Part shown: piece by piece, positions 11,411 to 21,299 of the stretch
Position numbering within the stretch: the stretch's first letter is position 1
How the letters are laid out: each line of letters starts with the position of its first letter
Source of the DNA: Agrypnia vestita
Lineage: Eukaryota > Arthropoda > Insecta > Trichoptera > Phryganeidae
Direction: 5' to 3'
NCBI GenBank assembly: GCA_016648135.1
Contig: JADDOH010011043.1
Coordinates: forward strand, 1-64,000
Length of the DNA: 64,000 nucleotides
Notes under the pieces: model-generated
Told to the model about the DNA's origin: nothing
The model's database searches: none
What the model saw: only the letters and a program-made list of their open reading frames with translations
Translations under genes and position numbers: made by a program

Positions 11411-11595
11411 CTATGAATTTTGAATCGGAGTCTTTTTTTACAAAGATCCGGCCGTTTTTGAACCATGTACTTATGTGCATAGTTTAATTCATTCGCTTTC
11501 CTTTTGGTCTTCCATAGAAGGTTTTTATTATGCGCTGTTATGGCTTCTCCGATAAATATATCCGTCTAGCTTTTGTCCTCTTTTTAACATGGTTG
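11411..11595 (-). pseudogene. LINE ORF1-type C-terminal fragment
   Basis: Minus-strand reading gives IFIGEAITAHNKNLLWKTKR, KANELNYAHKYM and, after a one-base shift, WFKNGRIFVKKDSDSKFI. This order (xGExLTxxNKxLxW, then NGxIFxKKD) is the C-terminal box found in insect LINE ORF1 proteins and in related FP-type proteins that bind nucleic acid. It lies upstream of the polymerase on the same strand, which suits ORF1 of the same LINE. Confidence 0.7.
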
Positions 11596-11852
11596 ATTTT
11601 TTTAAGGTTTATTATTTCATTATGCTAATAGTGCCTCCTCACTAGGATAATCCTGTGTCGAGGTGGGCTGTGTACAAAATTATTGATTACATCATTATTT
11701 TATTTTATTTTGTATTAAGCAGTATTCGTCATTACTTTCTTTTACATTTTTTCGTTGCCTAATACTTTTATCCATTTTAAATATGTTTCTTAAATATTGT
11801 ACTATTTGTGGGATCTTTTATTCCCTTTGGCAGTCTGTTGTACAATTGAGTT

Positions 11853-12039
11853 ATGATTATTAGATAATATTAACCTTGTTACCTGTAAGCGAGTTTATTG
11901 TTTTATATATTTTTAAAACTTTCGAGAGAAACAAAATCTCTTACCGAAAGGTAAAGTGAAAGTCAACTTAAATAGTGAAAAAAATAGAAAATATTAAAGT
12001 AGCGTAGAGATAACAAGGTTAGTATTATCTAATAATCAT
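11853..12039. repeat. Inverted repeat pair, 29-base arms
   Basis: 11853-11881 and 12011-12039 are reverse complements with one mismatch (ATGATTATTAGATAATAxTAACC). About 130 bases lie between, without an ORF. Probably a tiny MITE; a target duplication was not resolved. Confidence 0.7.
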
Positions 12040-12126
12040 CATGAATAAATAATCTCTGTAATGTAAATATTAAAATACAGTAAAATTTAATAGATCTTTG
12101 CTCATATGTAGTTTTTATAATCGGTA

Positions 12127-12345
12127 TTAAGTCATTTTTATTTTTACTGTGTCTCGCGGGTTTAGAAAATTGAAAATTATTTGAATTTTGATATTTGTGA
12201 GTAACTTAATTTTTTGCATATATTTGCCAGATTGAATTCTTTGAATATTTATTTTGAGTTCATTCGGATCGGCATCTTTAGTATTACTTTTATTATAGTC
12301 TTTTGCGCTCTGAAAAGTTTGTTTAACATAATTCAATAATGTCAT
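12127..12345 (-). other. Open frame, possibly LINE ORF1 remnant
   Basis: A 72-codon frame rich in Lys, Asn and Gln, beginning MTLLNYVKQTFQSAKDYNKS. I do not recognise it. Its strand and position upstream of the ORF1 box at 11411-11595 would suit the N-terminal part of the same LINE ORF1. It could equally be chance in AT-rich DNA. Confidence 0.25.
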
Positions 12346-12412
12346 ATTATTGTTTGGATTTTTACGTTGTGTTGCTATTATACGTATTATACGTATCCAA
12401 TTAATATATCAG

Positions 12413-12490
12413 AATATTTAACATATTTAATAAATATTTAACATATTTAATAATAATATGTTAAATAAAATATTTAACATATTTAAAACA
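12413..12490. repeat. Short direct and inverted ATATTTAACATATTTAA repeats
   Basis: Four near-identical ATATTTAACATATTTAA units, one of them overlapping its own reverse complement (AATATGTTAAATA). Low-complexity, replication-slippage type. Confidence 0.7.
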
Positions 12491-12970
12491 GACTTCCCGA
12501 AAATCAGAATATACTCAATTAATAAAATAAAAGCTTTAGCAAACAACTGGCTTACCTCCAAAGGTAGAACAGTAACTGAACATTTACTTACTGTAATTAC
12601 ATAATAATGTCTATAAATAAAAATATATACCTATATAAATAAATAAATAAATTAAAGAAAATAAAAAATAATCTTAAACAAAACTTATTCTACACATATT
12701 TACACTTGGACTTATGACTCACTCAACTTATCACTAACATTGCACTTGATACTTTGTAGATACATAATTACTACCTCATGAAAAAAAAATTACTACCTTA
12801 TGAATAATTAATTACCCCAATCTCACAATTTCTGAATAGCTTTACCTGTATCTAAGTTGGCTGGAAGCCACCCTTTTCATTCAGAATTAAGAAAAATATA
12901 CCTTCAGAGAAATAGGTCACATATTCACCTAGTTCGCTAATTTGAAAGGAATATCTTTAAATAAAGTATC
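12491..12970. other. No recognisable feature
   Basis: AT-rich spacer; nothing recognised. Confidence 0.5.
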
Positions 12971-13215
12971 ACTTTGTTTGGCACCACTTTATTGAGTTAT
13001 TAATAAATAGTTTCAGTTCACAGCTGAGCCTTCATCAGGGTTAATTAATAACAGAATCACAACGTTTTTAATTAGTAATATTCAACACTGGCGAAGGCCC
13101 AGACTGGAGCTGAAACTAGTTAGTAATAACTCAATAAATTAGTGCCAAACAAAGTAATATTTTATTTAAAGACATTATGTCTCACCACAATATGTTTGCT
13201 TCGTGTGAAAATTGA
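12971..13215. repeat. PLE: inverted terminal repeats plus ORF start
   Basis: Left arm 12971-13040 and right arm about 13088-13158 are reverse complements (outer edge ACTTTGTTTGGCAC, inner edge CCCTGATGAAGG). Each carries the hammerhead-like core pointing outward: minus CTGATGA...GAAAC, plus CTGGCGA (13089) ... GAAAC (13112-13116). After the right arm an ATG at 13177 opens MSHHNMFAS, which matches MSPQNKFA at 60091 and PPQNYFALFEE at 53730, so this is the start of the PLE reading frame; here it stops after 12 codons. Confidence 0.8.
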
Positions 13216-13582
13216 AAGGAATAATTTAAGGTTCAAATATATCACACTTGCTGAGTGTAATGTGGGTATAAATTAATTACAGAACGACGTCCTATTTTAT
13301 TCATTATATCTCTCTAGATTCTATATATTGTTTTATGAATAGGTGTTATATTTCACGAAAATACATTTACTGGATCATTTCTTGGGCATTCCGGTCACTG
13401 CGCTTCTAACAAATATAAAATAAATTGTGCCTGCCCTTCCATATCAATTATTAAATTGCTCTAATGCGGGTTCCCATCCAAGAAGTGTGTATTATATAAA
13501 ATATCAAATATATTGAGAATACTGGTAATTTAACTCTAACCCTTTTCAATTGTTCAACTCTAAGTTGAACCTAGAAATGAGT
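13216..13582. other. No recognisable feature
   Basis: AT-rich spacer; nothing recognised. Confidence 0.5.
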
Positions 13583-13774
13583 AGGTATTTTAAACGGTTA
13601 CTGATGTTACTGTTATTTGAGTTTTGTATCGGATTGATTTATAACTTAGGTATAACGGTTTGTTATATATCGGTTACAAATCTATCAATACTGATGGTTG
13701 GCCGTCAACCTCGACTTGCTAAAAATTAGATACAAATCTCAAAAACGGTTATTATGTAACCGGTTAAAATACCT
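13583..13774. mobile_element. 192-base MITE, AGGTATTTTAAxCGGTTAC ends
   Basis: 19-base terminal inverted repeats at 13583-13601 and 13756-13774 with one mismatch. Inner copies of CGGTTAC occur as well. A second, left-truncated copy at about 23350-23464 shares ACTGATGGTTG and the right end CACCGGTTAAAATA. No ORF; superfamily unknown. Confidence 0.75.
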
Positions 13775-13904
13775 TCGCGAATAACCACGGTAAAATTTAT
13801 CTACCTGTTGTGGTATCCAAAGGATTTTAGCCTATTAATATGAGCCTAAGAAAGAAGAGAGTGTAACTCCAGGAAACGGTGCTTTAAATGAAATAATTAA
13901 GACT

Positions 13905-14310
13905 AGCGGTGCAAAATAGAAATGATGTATGGAAGTGAAGCTTGAAGATGGCATAGAGTGAAGTATTAATAAATCATGCAATGATGCAAAGCTGATCTGA
14001 GCATAGAGATACAATTAAAAAAGGATCGCTCAGGTTGTTTGGGCATGTTGAGTGAATGAATGAGAAAAGAGTGGGAAGAATGGTACCTATATGATGCAAG
14101 TGTTGACGGTGCCAGAAAAAAAGGGCAGCCGCAAAAGACTTGGCCTGACCAGCTTAACCAGATACTGAAAGATGGTCCTGTTAGGAGCCTCAATAATCGA
14201 CGAGCTTGTATGCGAAGTTGTATGAATGTGGATGAGGCGAGAGTTATGCGAGAGGACAGAAACGCGTGGCGCTCCATCCTCTCTGCCTACCCCAACAGGA
14301 AGGGCCTGGT
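13905..14310 (+). pseudogene. Non-LTR retrotransposon ORF2 C-terminal tail
   Basis: Plus strand, several frames: LMYGSEAW near 13925, SLRLFGHVE near 14025-14050, NEKRVGRM, then GARKKGQPQKTWPDQLNQIL and RSLNNRRACMRSC from 14109, and VDEARVMREDRNAWRSIL to about 14280. This is the distal part of an RTE-like polymerase (LYGSExW, LRxFGHVER, GRPRKTW, DRxxWRSIL boxes). Stops and frame changes make it dead. A second copy of the same family lies at 27314-27790 on the minus strand. Confidence 0.85.
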
Positions 14311-14382
14311 GGTAAGTAAGACATTTGATGATATCTTAACATTTCTCATTGAAAGTTTACGCTCAGCATTAGCATATATTTG

Positions 14383-14428
14383 ACGTGTATCCCTAAAAAT
14401 AGGGCACGTGTATCCCTAAAAATAGGGC
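14383..14428. repeat. Perfect 23-base tandem duplication
   Basis: ACGTGTATCCCTAAAAATAG plus GGC occurs twice head to tail without mismatch. Each unit contains the near-palindrome CCCTAAAAATAGGG. Confidence 0.9.
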
Positions 14429-14639
14429 GAATGACATAAATTTACAAATATTGGAAGCTCTGTTCGAAAATACCCCTATTTACTTTGCCGTCCATTTTCG
14501 TATCCGAAGAAAAGAAAATAATTAGACAGCAATGTAAAAAAATCTAAAAGCGGCGCGCAATTTTAGGACATAAATTGAAGAAGCTCGATTCTAAATGCTC
14601 TATTTTATCGTGCGCCCTGCTCGCTTGACGCGAATACAA

Positions 14640-14945
14640 CACTTTTTGTTCTCACTGAATCAAAGCCGAGCACGTTAAATGGTTAAGGGTGAGTAAAATG
14701 TGCGCCACGAGTAATCGGGGTGGCGTATTCGGCTCCGCGCGCTGCCGGCTGAACGGGCCTTGCGCGGACGGCCGCTGCTGGCGGGACACGACCCGCGCTA
14801 TGCGTGTGCGGTTAAGATAGAGCACGTGCGTCCTTGGCCTCAGTCGGTACAAGGGCATTTCATCCGAAGGCCAGCCCCTCCCCGCGTCACGTCCCCTCTC
14901 CCTGCCGCGCCCAGCCCTACGGGAGCAGTGGTACCAAACATAATT
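14640..14945. other. GC- and CpG-rich island of unknown role
   Basis: This 300-base stretch is strikingly GC- and CpG-rich (CCGCGCGCTGCCGG, GCGCGGACGGCCGCTG, CCCCGCGTCACGTCCCC) while everything around is strongly AT-rich. Open frames cross it on both strands (14652-14858 minus, 14760-14957 plus), as GC richness alone would give. It could be a promoter or 5' untranslated exon of a host gene, or a recent insertion. GGGTGAGT at about 14686 resembles a splice donor on the plus strand, but no coding exon can be defended. Confidence 0.5.
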
Positions 14946-15349
14946 TCTACCGGCTAAAAATATTTTTGTGTTATTTTTGGCGCAGGCGGAAAATGTTTCT
15001 AGGATGATAAATGATAATAAATGATAGTATGATAAAGTTGCGGTATTTAGCCCAGGCGGGATTCTTATTCTGATATATATTTTTTCATACGTGTTTTATT
15101 GTAATGTACAATACTTTAATTACGATAAAGGAATGTTAAAAAATCTTTGTAAAAGTCAGATAAAATAACAAAACCGTACAAATTGTTATTAATTATTCAT
15201 ATTATTACAAAGAATGTAAAAAAAAAAGATTAATTATTCACATTAAGTACAAAAAAAATTAAAAATAATTTTTCAAATTTCTGCAAGGATTTAATCATTT
15301 TTTTTAAGCAAATAAATTTTTAATATTCCATATAAGTCATTTTAAGTTT
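14946..15349. other. No recognisable feature
   Basis: AT-rich spacer; nothing recognised. Confidence 0.5.
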
Positions 15350-15492
15350 AAGTTACAAATACTTCATACTTTGATGTCGCTTATCTCCGTAATTGTCGAC
15401 ATTTCACCCAAAGTGTAAAAAATATTTTCCGTTCAAAATTGAGTGAAGAAGACTCCCTGAAGTTTTACTACTAGCTAAGAGACACCCTGTTT
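15350..15492 (-). repeat. ACAGGGTGTCTC-end foldback element, one arm
   Basis: Ends CTAGCTAAGAGACACCCTGT at about 15492, the reverse complement of the 4645 type of end. Inside, TTTGATGTCGCTTATCTCC matches the inner arm of 57651-58165. The opposite arm was not found; truncated copy. Confidence 0.65.
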
Positions 15493-15694
15493 TCAAACTG
15501 TGAAAACAGGACTAACTTGTTGGTCTTCTGGAAGGACTCTAGACCAACAATGTTGAGTTGGTGTAAAATACAGTGGTACCTCGGTAAACGCCCGCTTTGG
15601 AAATAGTCCAACTTATATGTATACGTCTTGTTTGGTCGGGAAAAAAAAGCAATTATTGCTATTTTGGTACCTTGACAGTTATTGTATAATACTT

Positions 15695-15813
15695 TAACGC
15701 CGTCAATTTTGACGTTTTTAAGTTTGCCAGATTTGGAATTAGAGCTTAATGATTGGTTGAATTCATTACTTCCAAACCTGTCAAACTTAAGAACGTCAAA
15801 ATTGACGGCGTTA
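15695..15813. mobile_element. 119-base MITE with 22-base inverted repeats
   Basis: TAACGCCGTCAATTTTGACG at 15695 and its exact reverse complement ending at 15813. The repeat itself contains the palindrome CGTCAATTTTGACG; the next bases are also mirrored (AAGTTTG/CAAACTT). A related fragment with TTCGTCAATTTTGACG lies at about 37915. A minus-strand open frame over 15471-15842 is incidental. Confidence 0.8.
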
Positions 15814-15859
15814 CAATGTTTTTTTTTCTTTCTTATAAACATACCGTTAATAGGTCATT

Positions 15860-16794
15860 AATGAACCTATTATATTTATTTATTTATTTAATATTCACGG
15901 AAGACCAACAGCACAACAAAGAAGCATAGAAAACATTAATATAATATAGATGACCAATTACAGGTCCACCTTTAGGAATAGTGATAAATATGTTATGAAA
16001 TAAACTTAGTCATGTTAAGAATAATATAAAAAGAATGAATAAAAATTTAAACAAAAGATTAAGAGATTTAATTATTAGCAGAAAATATAGTCCTAATGTG
16101 ACATTAGAATACAAAGTAAAAACATTTTGTGAATTTTTCGAAAATTACATATTTACAATGAACATTTTGAATATGACACACTACACAATACGCTTTTACA
16201 CGTGATAAATTGATAATAATAATGTATAATAAGTAAGTTTTTATACACTTTGTATGATAAATAAAAAATGAATAAAGTCTTAATGATAGAATGAATTGTA
16301 AATATATTCAGAAAAAAATAAATATATATCGGATATCCATAATCTTATGTTATACTACAACAATCAAGATAACGAAATAGCAATGATTGCTATTTTCAGA
16401 ATACGGGCGAATTAAAGTTTGTTAAATTTTCATCCAATTGCTTTTGTATTTATGTATTTTGGTATTAAGCATAAGCAGCGTTTAAATTATTTTATACAAC
16501 CCTATCAATAACAATATGAGTCTTTTTCACGGTAACGGATTATTTTCCCATTATTTATTCTAGGAAAAAATCGTGTAGTATACGTCCTGTTTGATATAAG
16601 TCCAGGGATCTGGAACAGAATGAAGATGTATACCGATCTACCAGTGTTTTAAAATATCTCGAGTATAATTCTTGCTATGTGAAGCACATGACTTTCAAGG
16701 TCAGTCAAATAATACCGTAATATCTCAAGTATAATTATCGTACTGCAAGCATACTATTTTCAAGGTCAAGGATATCGAAAGTTTGTACTACTCT
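15860..16794. other. AT-rich DNA without recognised feature
   Basis: Contains short TTTAT runs near 15870-15890 and no motif-bearing frame. Confidence 0.5.
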
Positions 16795-16797
16795 TTA

Positions 16798-17494
16798 GGG
16801 CCGGTCTTATAAACGAAAGACGAAATTTTCGTTAGTAAATCGACAATTTACTAACGGATGGCCGTTCGTTTATAAATGTTGCCGACGCTCGTCTTATAAA
16901 ACTTTTTTTACCGTCCGTAAGTATTGCAATATCTTACTGCTCTTGTCTGTGATTTTAGAGATGTTAGAGGCTAATTATATCTCTTTTCTATGGAAATGAA
17001 ATATAACTTCTACAAACATAACATAAAATTTCTCGCACGCATCGGATTTTGGGATACTTCCCACAACTCTACACTGGCAGTCCTTTGAAACCCCAAAAAA
17101 GTCTGCAGCAGCTAATAATATTGATCCAAGAGCATAGAATCTCAAGGCAACATGCAATTTTGTGGTTGATGATAATGTCAGATTCCTACGCGTGCGCCTT
17201 TTTACATTTTGCCCAATATCTTCTAGAAGCTGTCAAGCAGACCTTTTCGACAAACGAAAATGGTTGATAAAATCTGCGTCATCTAAAATATTAAAATAAT
17301 CCACTCGTATATTGAACATTCTTTATCGTCGAGTTTGTTCTTCATCCGACAAACTTGAATATAATAATAGCTGGACATCGCTATCTGAAAACGTTTTCCT
17401 TGAAAATGTAGCAGCAACGAAAATATGACGTTTGTATCAAATTTCGGTTTATTTGGTCTGATATTTAACTAACGGACGTTTATAAGACCGGCCC
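16798..17494 (-). mobile_element. PIF/Harbinger element, internally deleted
   Basis: Terminal inverted repeat GGGCCGGTCTTATAAACG at 16798-16815 and its reverse complement at 17477-17494. Both ends are flanked by TTA (16795-16797 and 17495-17497), the three-base TWA-type target duplication that is diagnostic for PIF/Harbinger. The N-terminal half of a Harbinger transposase lies on the minus strand; the catalytic half is missing. A related copy lies at 31664-33081 and an end fragment at 57009-57087. Confidence 0.93.
16975..17390 (-). pseudogene. Harbinger transposase, N-terminal half
   Basis: Minus strand, with a stop or shift in the middle: RMFNIRVDYFNILDDADFIN followed by HFRLSKRS, a short gap, QLLEDIG, KRRTRRNLTLSS, then VALRFYALGSILLAAADFFG and VSKDCQCRVV. 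This is the helix-rich N-terminal region of HARBI1-type nucleases (the ALRFYATGSF box and FGVSKSTxCR box). The downstream DDE catalytic residues are absent because the sequence runs straight into the terminal repeat at 16798. Such a piece could not cut DNA. The frame of the last 60 codons (17157-16975) is open. Confidence 0.88.
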
Positions 17495-17497
17495 TTA

Positions 17498-18590
17498 ATG
17501 TTCCCATCGAGTTTTTACGGAGTAGCGCGGACTCGGCTGAATTTGTGAGCGTGTGTTACACGTTGAAACGGGTTTCAAGCAAGTAAGATATAATTGAACT
17601 AAGCGTATATCAAGTAGCACTGAGCATCCAATAATATTCAATATTATGTACCATAATTAGATAAGTACCTAAGCCTGATTAGCCGTAATGCAATGTAAAT
17701 GCATTCGCAAGTGTATGTGGCGAATCTATATAAGATGAATAATTCACGTACATGATGATAAAGAAAAAAATGATGTCACACGAGTACCGACTGCGAAAAA
17801 CCGGCATTTTTGAATTACGAGCCTGTTGGAAACCTTTATAATCGACTACATACTTGCTTAAGAACATGAACAAGTAGGAAAGGGCAAGAGTTGGCAGATG
17901 CGGTGTTCTATCCTCGCAAATAAACGGCGTGATAATATTTTTTTTATATAAATTGAATAAGAATGAAAAAGAAAATCGAAATTTGAATAAGAAAAAAAAT
18001 ATTAATTGAATAAGAAAATTAAAAATTTACTTTCATAATAATTGTATTTCTAAAACAATGTCTAAAAATGAACGAACGAAATGTCTTAAACATAATTCAT
18101 TTCCAATTTAATTAAGTTCAAGTACGAATTAATATTACGCTAAATTACGAGACGCTATCTAAATCATTGTTTTGGGTCATAATATTTATGAAAACTTCCT
18201 TTGGACAAAGACACTTTAAATTCATCTCCTCATGTGTCTTTTAAAGTTTATGAACGAAACAAAGGAAATTGTAAAATACAGCTTTTTTAAATACTAAATA
18301 ACTAATTGGTTAAAAACATCACGTAGTAAATATGCTGAAAAGTGATACACCCTTGACGACCTATAACTGGCACATATTTGCCTATTTATAATATCACTTT
18401 TTTATTTCACTTATTATATCTATTTTAATATATTCAACTATTGAATAGGTGTATCTTTTTACTTTTGTTATTTTATTTATCTACCTCTTTACTCTTGTTA
18501 CTTAATCAATCTTTTATATATAATTTTTTATATTATAACTCATTTTCTTTTCTTTAGGGATCTATACCAATATATGTATAAAGAGGTAAT
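17498..18590. other. No recognisable feature
   Basis: AT-rich DNA; the small frames here (for example 17679-17873 minus) carry no known motif. Confidence 0.5.
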
Positions 18591-18599
18591 GTTTAGATA

Positions 18600-18965
18600 T
18601 AGGAGGTAATCCCCGAAACTACTCATCCGATTTCAAAAATTCTTTCATCAATATTTAGAATGGACTTTCAGGGTGGACATTGGCAGGGCATATTATTTCG
18701 TTAAAATAAAACGGCTTTTCGTGGTTACCTATTTTACAACTAAAATCGACGAAAAAATGGTCGAGCAATGCGTTTTTTACGAACGCTGCCTTAACGATAA
18801 GATATATTTAGATTATTTCTGTAGAAAAGTTGTAGAACTCAAAAAATTATATAAAAAAGTCCGCCACGACATTTGTCTCTATGTTAAGGTTAATACCCAA
18901 ATTCATAAAATATGACTAAAAGATACTAAAAATCTACGCGTGCGAAGCGTAGATATTTAGTAACT
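18600..18965 (+). repeat. Probable transposon tail with an 80-codon open frame
   Basis: CCGAAACTACTCATCCGATTTC followed by AAAAATTCTTTCA and GGACTTTCAGGGTGGACAT, and at the far end ACGCGTGCGAAGCGTAGATA, resemble the widespread insect transposon tail that ends in a 'cgaagc' box. The frame at 18673-18915 reads MDIGRAYYFV and is rich in Lys, Tyr and Val; I recognise no domain and would not call it a gene. Family assignment is from memory of the phrase and is tentative. Confidence 0.4.
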
Positions 18966-19781
18966 TTTAACATAATTATGATTTTACCTAGAATAAGAAA
19001 AAATTGTAAATTGGGACATATAGCTGCCCCAGAAGAGGTTCACCTAGCGGCGCGTTATAAACTAAATTTACAAAATTGTAATTGTAATATTTCAATGTAT
19101 TAAGTATGCACACTTTTGGAATGTAATGAAGAAGTAGAATAAATAAATAAAATAACCTCGTCAGTGCGGTTGTAAAATGCACACCTAAAGATGTGTTTTT
19201 TTATTTTATTACAAGTCTCGTTATTAGGTAGGGACTGGAAGTAGTGATGTGCGGCCCTAGAGGGGTTGCACTAAAGAAGGGTGAATAAATCCCCTCCATT
19301 CTATTCCGGAACGGCAGAACAGAATTACAGGAACGGATATGTAGGTAGGTAGGTACTCGTAGCAGTTTTCGGTTCATATGAAACATGTTCGAATATGTCT
19401 CTTTTTTTAAATTTCTGTATTACTCTGAGCAAATATTTATTAAATATTTTTTCTGATATTAATGTGACGACATGTGACGATATAAAACTAATATATATAA
19501 AACTTATATACAGTGTCTCGTAGCTAGGTAGTATTAAAATCTTCATGGGAGTCTTTATTTAATTGTGAATAGAAAACATCCTTTACACTTTGAATTTCGT
19601 AACCGTGCGACAAACATTAACCTTTCAATGCGACAAACATAAATCTTTCATATAACATACATTAACAATTTGTATTAATTAAAATAAAAAATTAAATATC
19701 ATGTCCCCAAACAGCAATTGTATGCTGGTATAAGGGGACAGGAAATACAGTAAAATAAATGGGTATATATATTAAATATAA
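18966..19781. other. No further feature apart from the fragment at 19506
   Basis: AT-rich DNA with a short TAGGTAGGTAGGTA run at about 19341-19354. Confidence 0.5.
19506..19560 (+). repeat. Short end fragment of the CAGGGTGTCTC family
   Basis: TACAGTGTCTCGTAGCTAGG then TAGTATTAAAATCTTCATGG corresponds to the outer end at 15440-15492 (inverted). Confidence 0.55.
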
Positions 19782-20240
19782 TCACATTGACTTGTCAAAT
19801 AGTTGTCTCCTCTCCAACACGAGTACCTTCAGCCGTTTATTGAGAAGTTCCACACTATTTAATTCTTTTGTGGAATTGGAGATCCCATTATAGAAGTCGA
19901 TCGCAGTGTATAAGAAACTCTCCCTATTAGTCCTCGGTATATTACTTCTTATATAGTCTCTTGTTCTCGTGTGTTGTCTATGCACGTCACTGTTCTGGTA
20001 AAGGACGTATTCATTTTCAACAATTTATTCTTTATTCCATAAATCATCCTTATCTTTTCCACATATATCAGATCCTCCAGGTTAAGCATGCCGGTGATCT
20101 TGTACAAGTCATTGGTTCTGGTGTATTGATCCAGGCTGAAGATCATTTTAAAGGCTCTGTTTAAAGTTCTTTGTTCATTCCCTGCGCCTGTGAATTACAC
20201 TGTGACCAAATAATAATGCCATATAAAATATGAGGGAGAA
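19782..20240 (-). pseudogene. LINE polymerase C-terminal fragment
   Basis: Minus strand: GIIIWSQCNS near 20225, then MIFSLDQYTRTNDLYKITGM and LNLEDLIYVEKIRMIYGIKN (20146-19990), and after a frame change HTRTRDYIRSNIPRTNRESF and LYTAIDFYNGI (19985-19782). These are the last boxes of Jockey/CR1-like ORF2 proteins (GIxxW, DLYKITGxL, NTRxxxYIR...SFLYxAIxFYN). No catalytic region is present. Truncated insertion. Confidence 0.8.
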
Positions 20241-21090
20241 TAAAAGCATTGTAGATAATTTTTTTAGTTCTTAGTTTTTAGCTCTTTTCATAAAATAATC
20301 AATTAGAAATAATTTTCAGTAGGACTAACATCCAAAAATTTATCACTCCGCACGTTGACATTTTGAAATTTAACCCGTTGTGCAATTTTATATACAATTA
20401 CAAAACAACATTACCCACATTCCTCGATAAATTACATTTTAATCAAACGAATATTTCTCCGTTAAAATGCCAGGGCAAACAAAATGACAAAAATGCTTTA
20501 AAAGATTAATCAACATTTTAACTAAATCTCAGTACCTGATAGACATTATAGAAAATGTGCTCTATGTGTTATAATGAAGTTTACGAGACCACAAACAAAT
20601 TAATTAAAAAACACGCAAAAAAATCAAATAATAATTTATTTCTTTTAGATTTCTGCTTAGTTTTGAAGAATTCTACATTACTCAAATCTGATTCTGACTA
20701 AATCATTTGACGCTGGAAATTCATAAGGTACGATATTGATGAAATCTTGACATCTCAAAACATCTGACATTTTAGAAATATATTAAATTTCTGTATGTTT
20801 AGTGTTATGTTATATGTTTTAATTCAATTTTTTTAATATAATTATTTATAATTATAATTTAATAAATTATGTTTTAATTTAATTAAATATTGTTATATTT
20901 TACAAAGAAAGGGAGTATAGTAAAAATTTGGTTTTTATGGGTTACATTTTGTTATATTAAACCTAAAAGACAATCAATATACAAAAATATATCCAGCACG
21001 TAACTTCAAACAAAAATATGGAATTAAATGGTTTTCAGTATGTATTTATCGGTTAAACCATTTTTATTTATAACACTAGGGTTGTAATAT
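20241..21090. other. No recognisable feature
   Basis: AT-rich DNA; nothing recognised. Confidence 0.5.
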
Positions 21091-21094
21091 GATG

Positions 21095-21268
21095 GTGTTT
21101 CTTACGCCTCGACAGGCCAAGTCGCCCAATTACAGAAGTGAACACACATCACAGAACACCCAGGTTTGAGTAAATCACATAGATTAATTGTGACCTTACC
21201 GGGAATTGAACTCGGGACCCTCGATGTGGGAAGTCAGAGTCATGCCCACTGGGCTACGAGGGCCGCCC
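21095..21268 (-). repeat. tRNA-derived SINE, family 2
   Basis: Minus strand starts GGCGGCCCTCGTAGC with an A-box-like stretch (TAGCCCAGTGGGCATGAC) and a B box (GAGTTCAATTCCCG). A SINE body with ACTTCTGTAATTGGGC and a final GCGTAAGAAACACC follows. Same family as 41105-41281, where it lies on the plus strand. The acceptor stem does not close, so it is not a tRNA gene. Confidence 0.85.
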
Positions 21269-21299
21269 AATCAAAATCTTTATTTTATTACTTAAAATT

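Larger units (their letters stand above)
8745..11595 (-). mobile_element. Decayed LINE (non-LTR retrotransposon), interrupted
   Basis: Reading the minus strand from 11595 down to 8745 gives, in the right order for one LINE, an ORF1-type C-terminal box, the linker before the reverse transcriptase, reverse transcriptase fingers, palm with FADD, and thumb/C-terminal region. It is broken by many stops, by the tail of a second LINE (about 9290-9668) and by a PLE end (11135-11186). The order and common strand argue for one original insertion. The clade looks Jockey-like by the motif wording, which is an inference. Confidence 0.8.

Noticed and set aside
11411..11595. Captured viral FP-type gene
   Set aside because: The same box is standard in LINE ORF1 proteins, and a LINE polymerase follows on the same strand in the right order.
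15471..15842. 123-codon minus-strand ORF
   Set aside because: It spans a foldback arm and a complete MITE; no protein motif.
18673..18915. A host gene of 80 codons
   Set aside because: Surrounding phrases resemble a common transposon tail and the peptide has no recognised domain.
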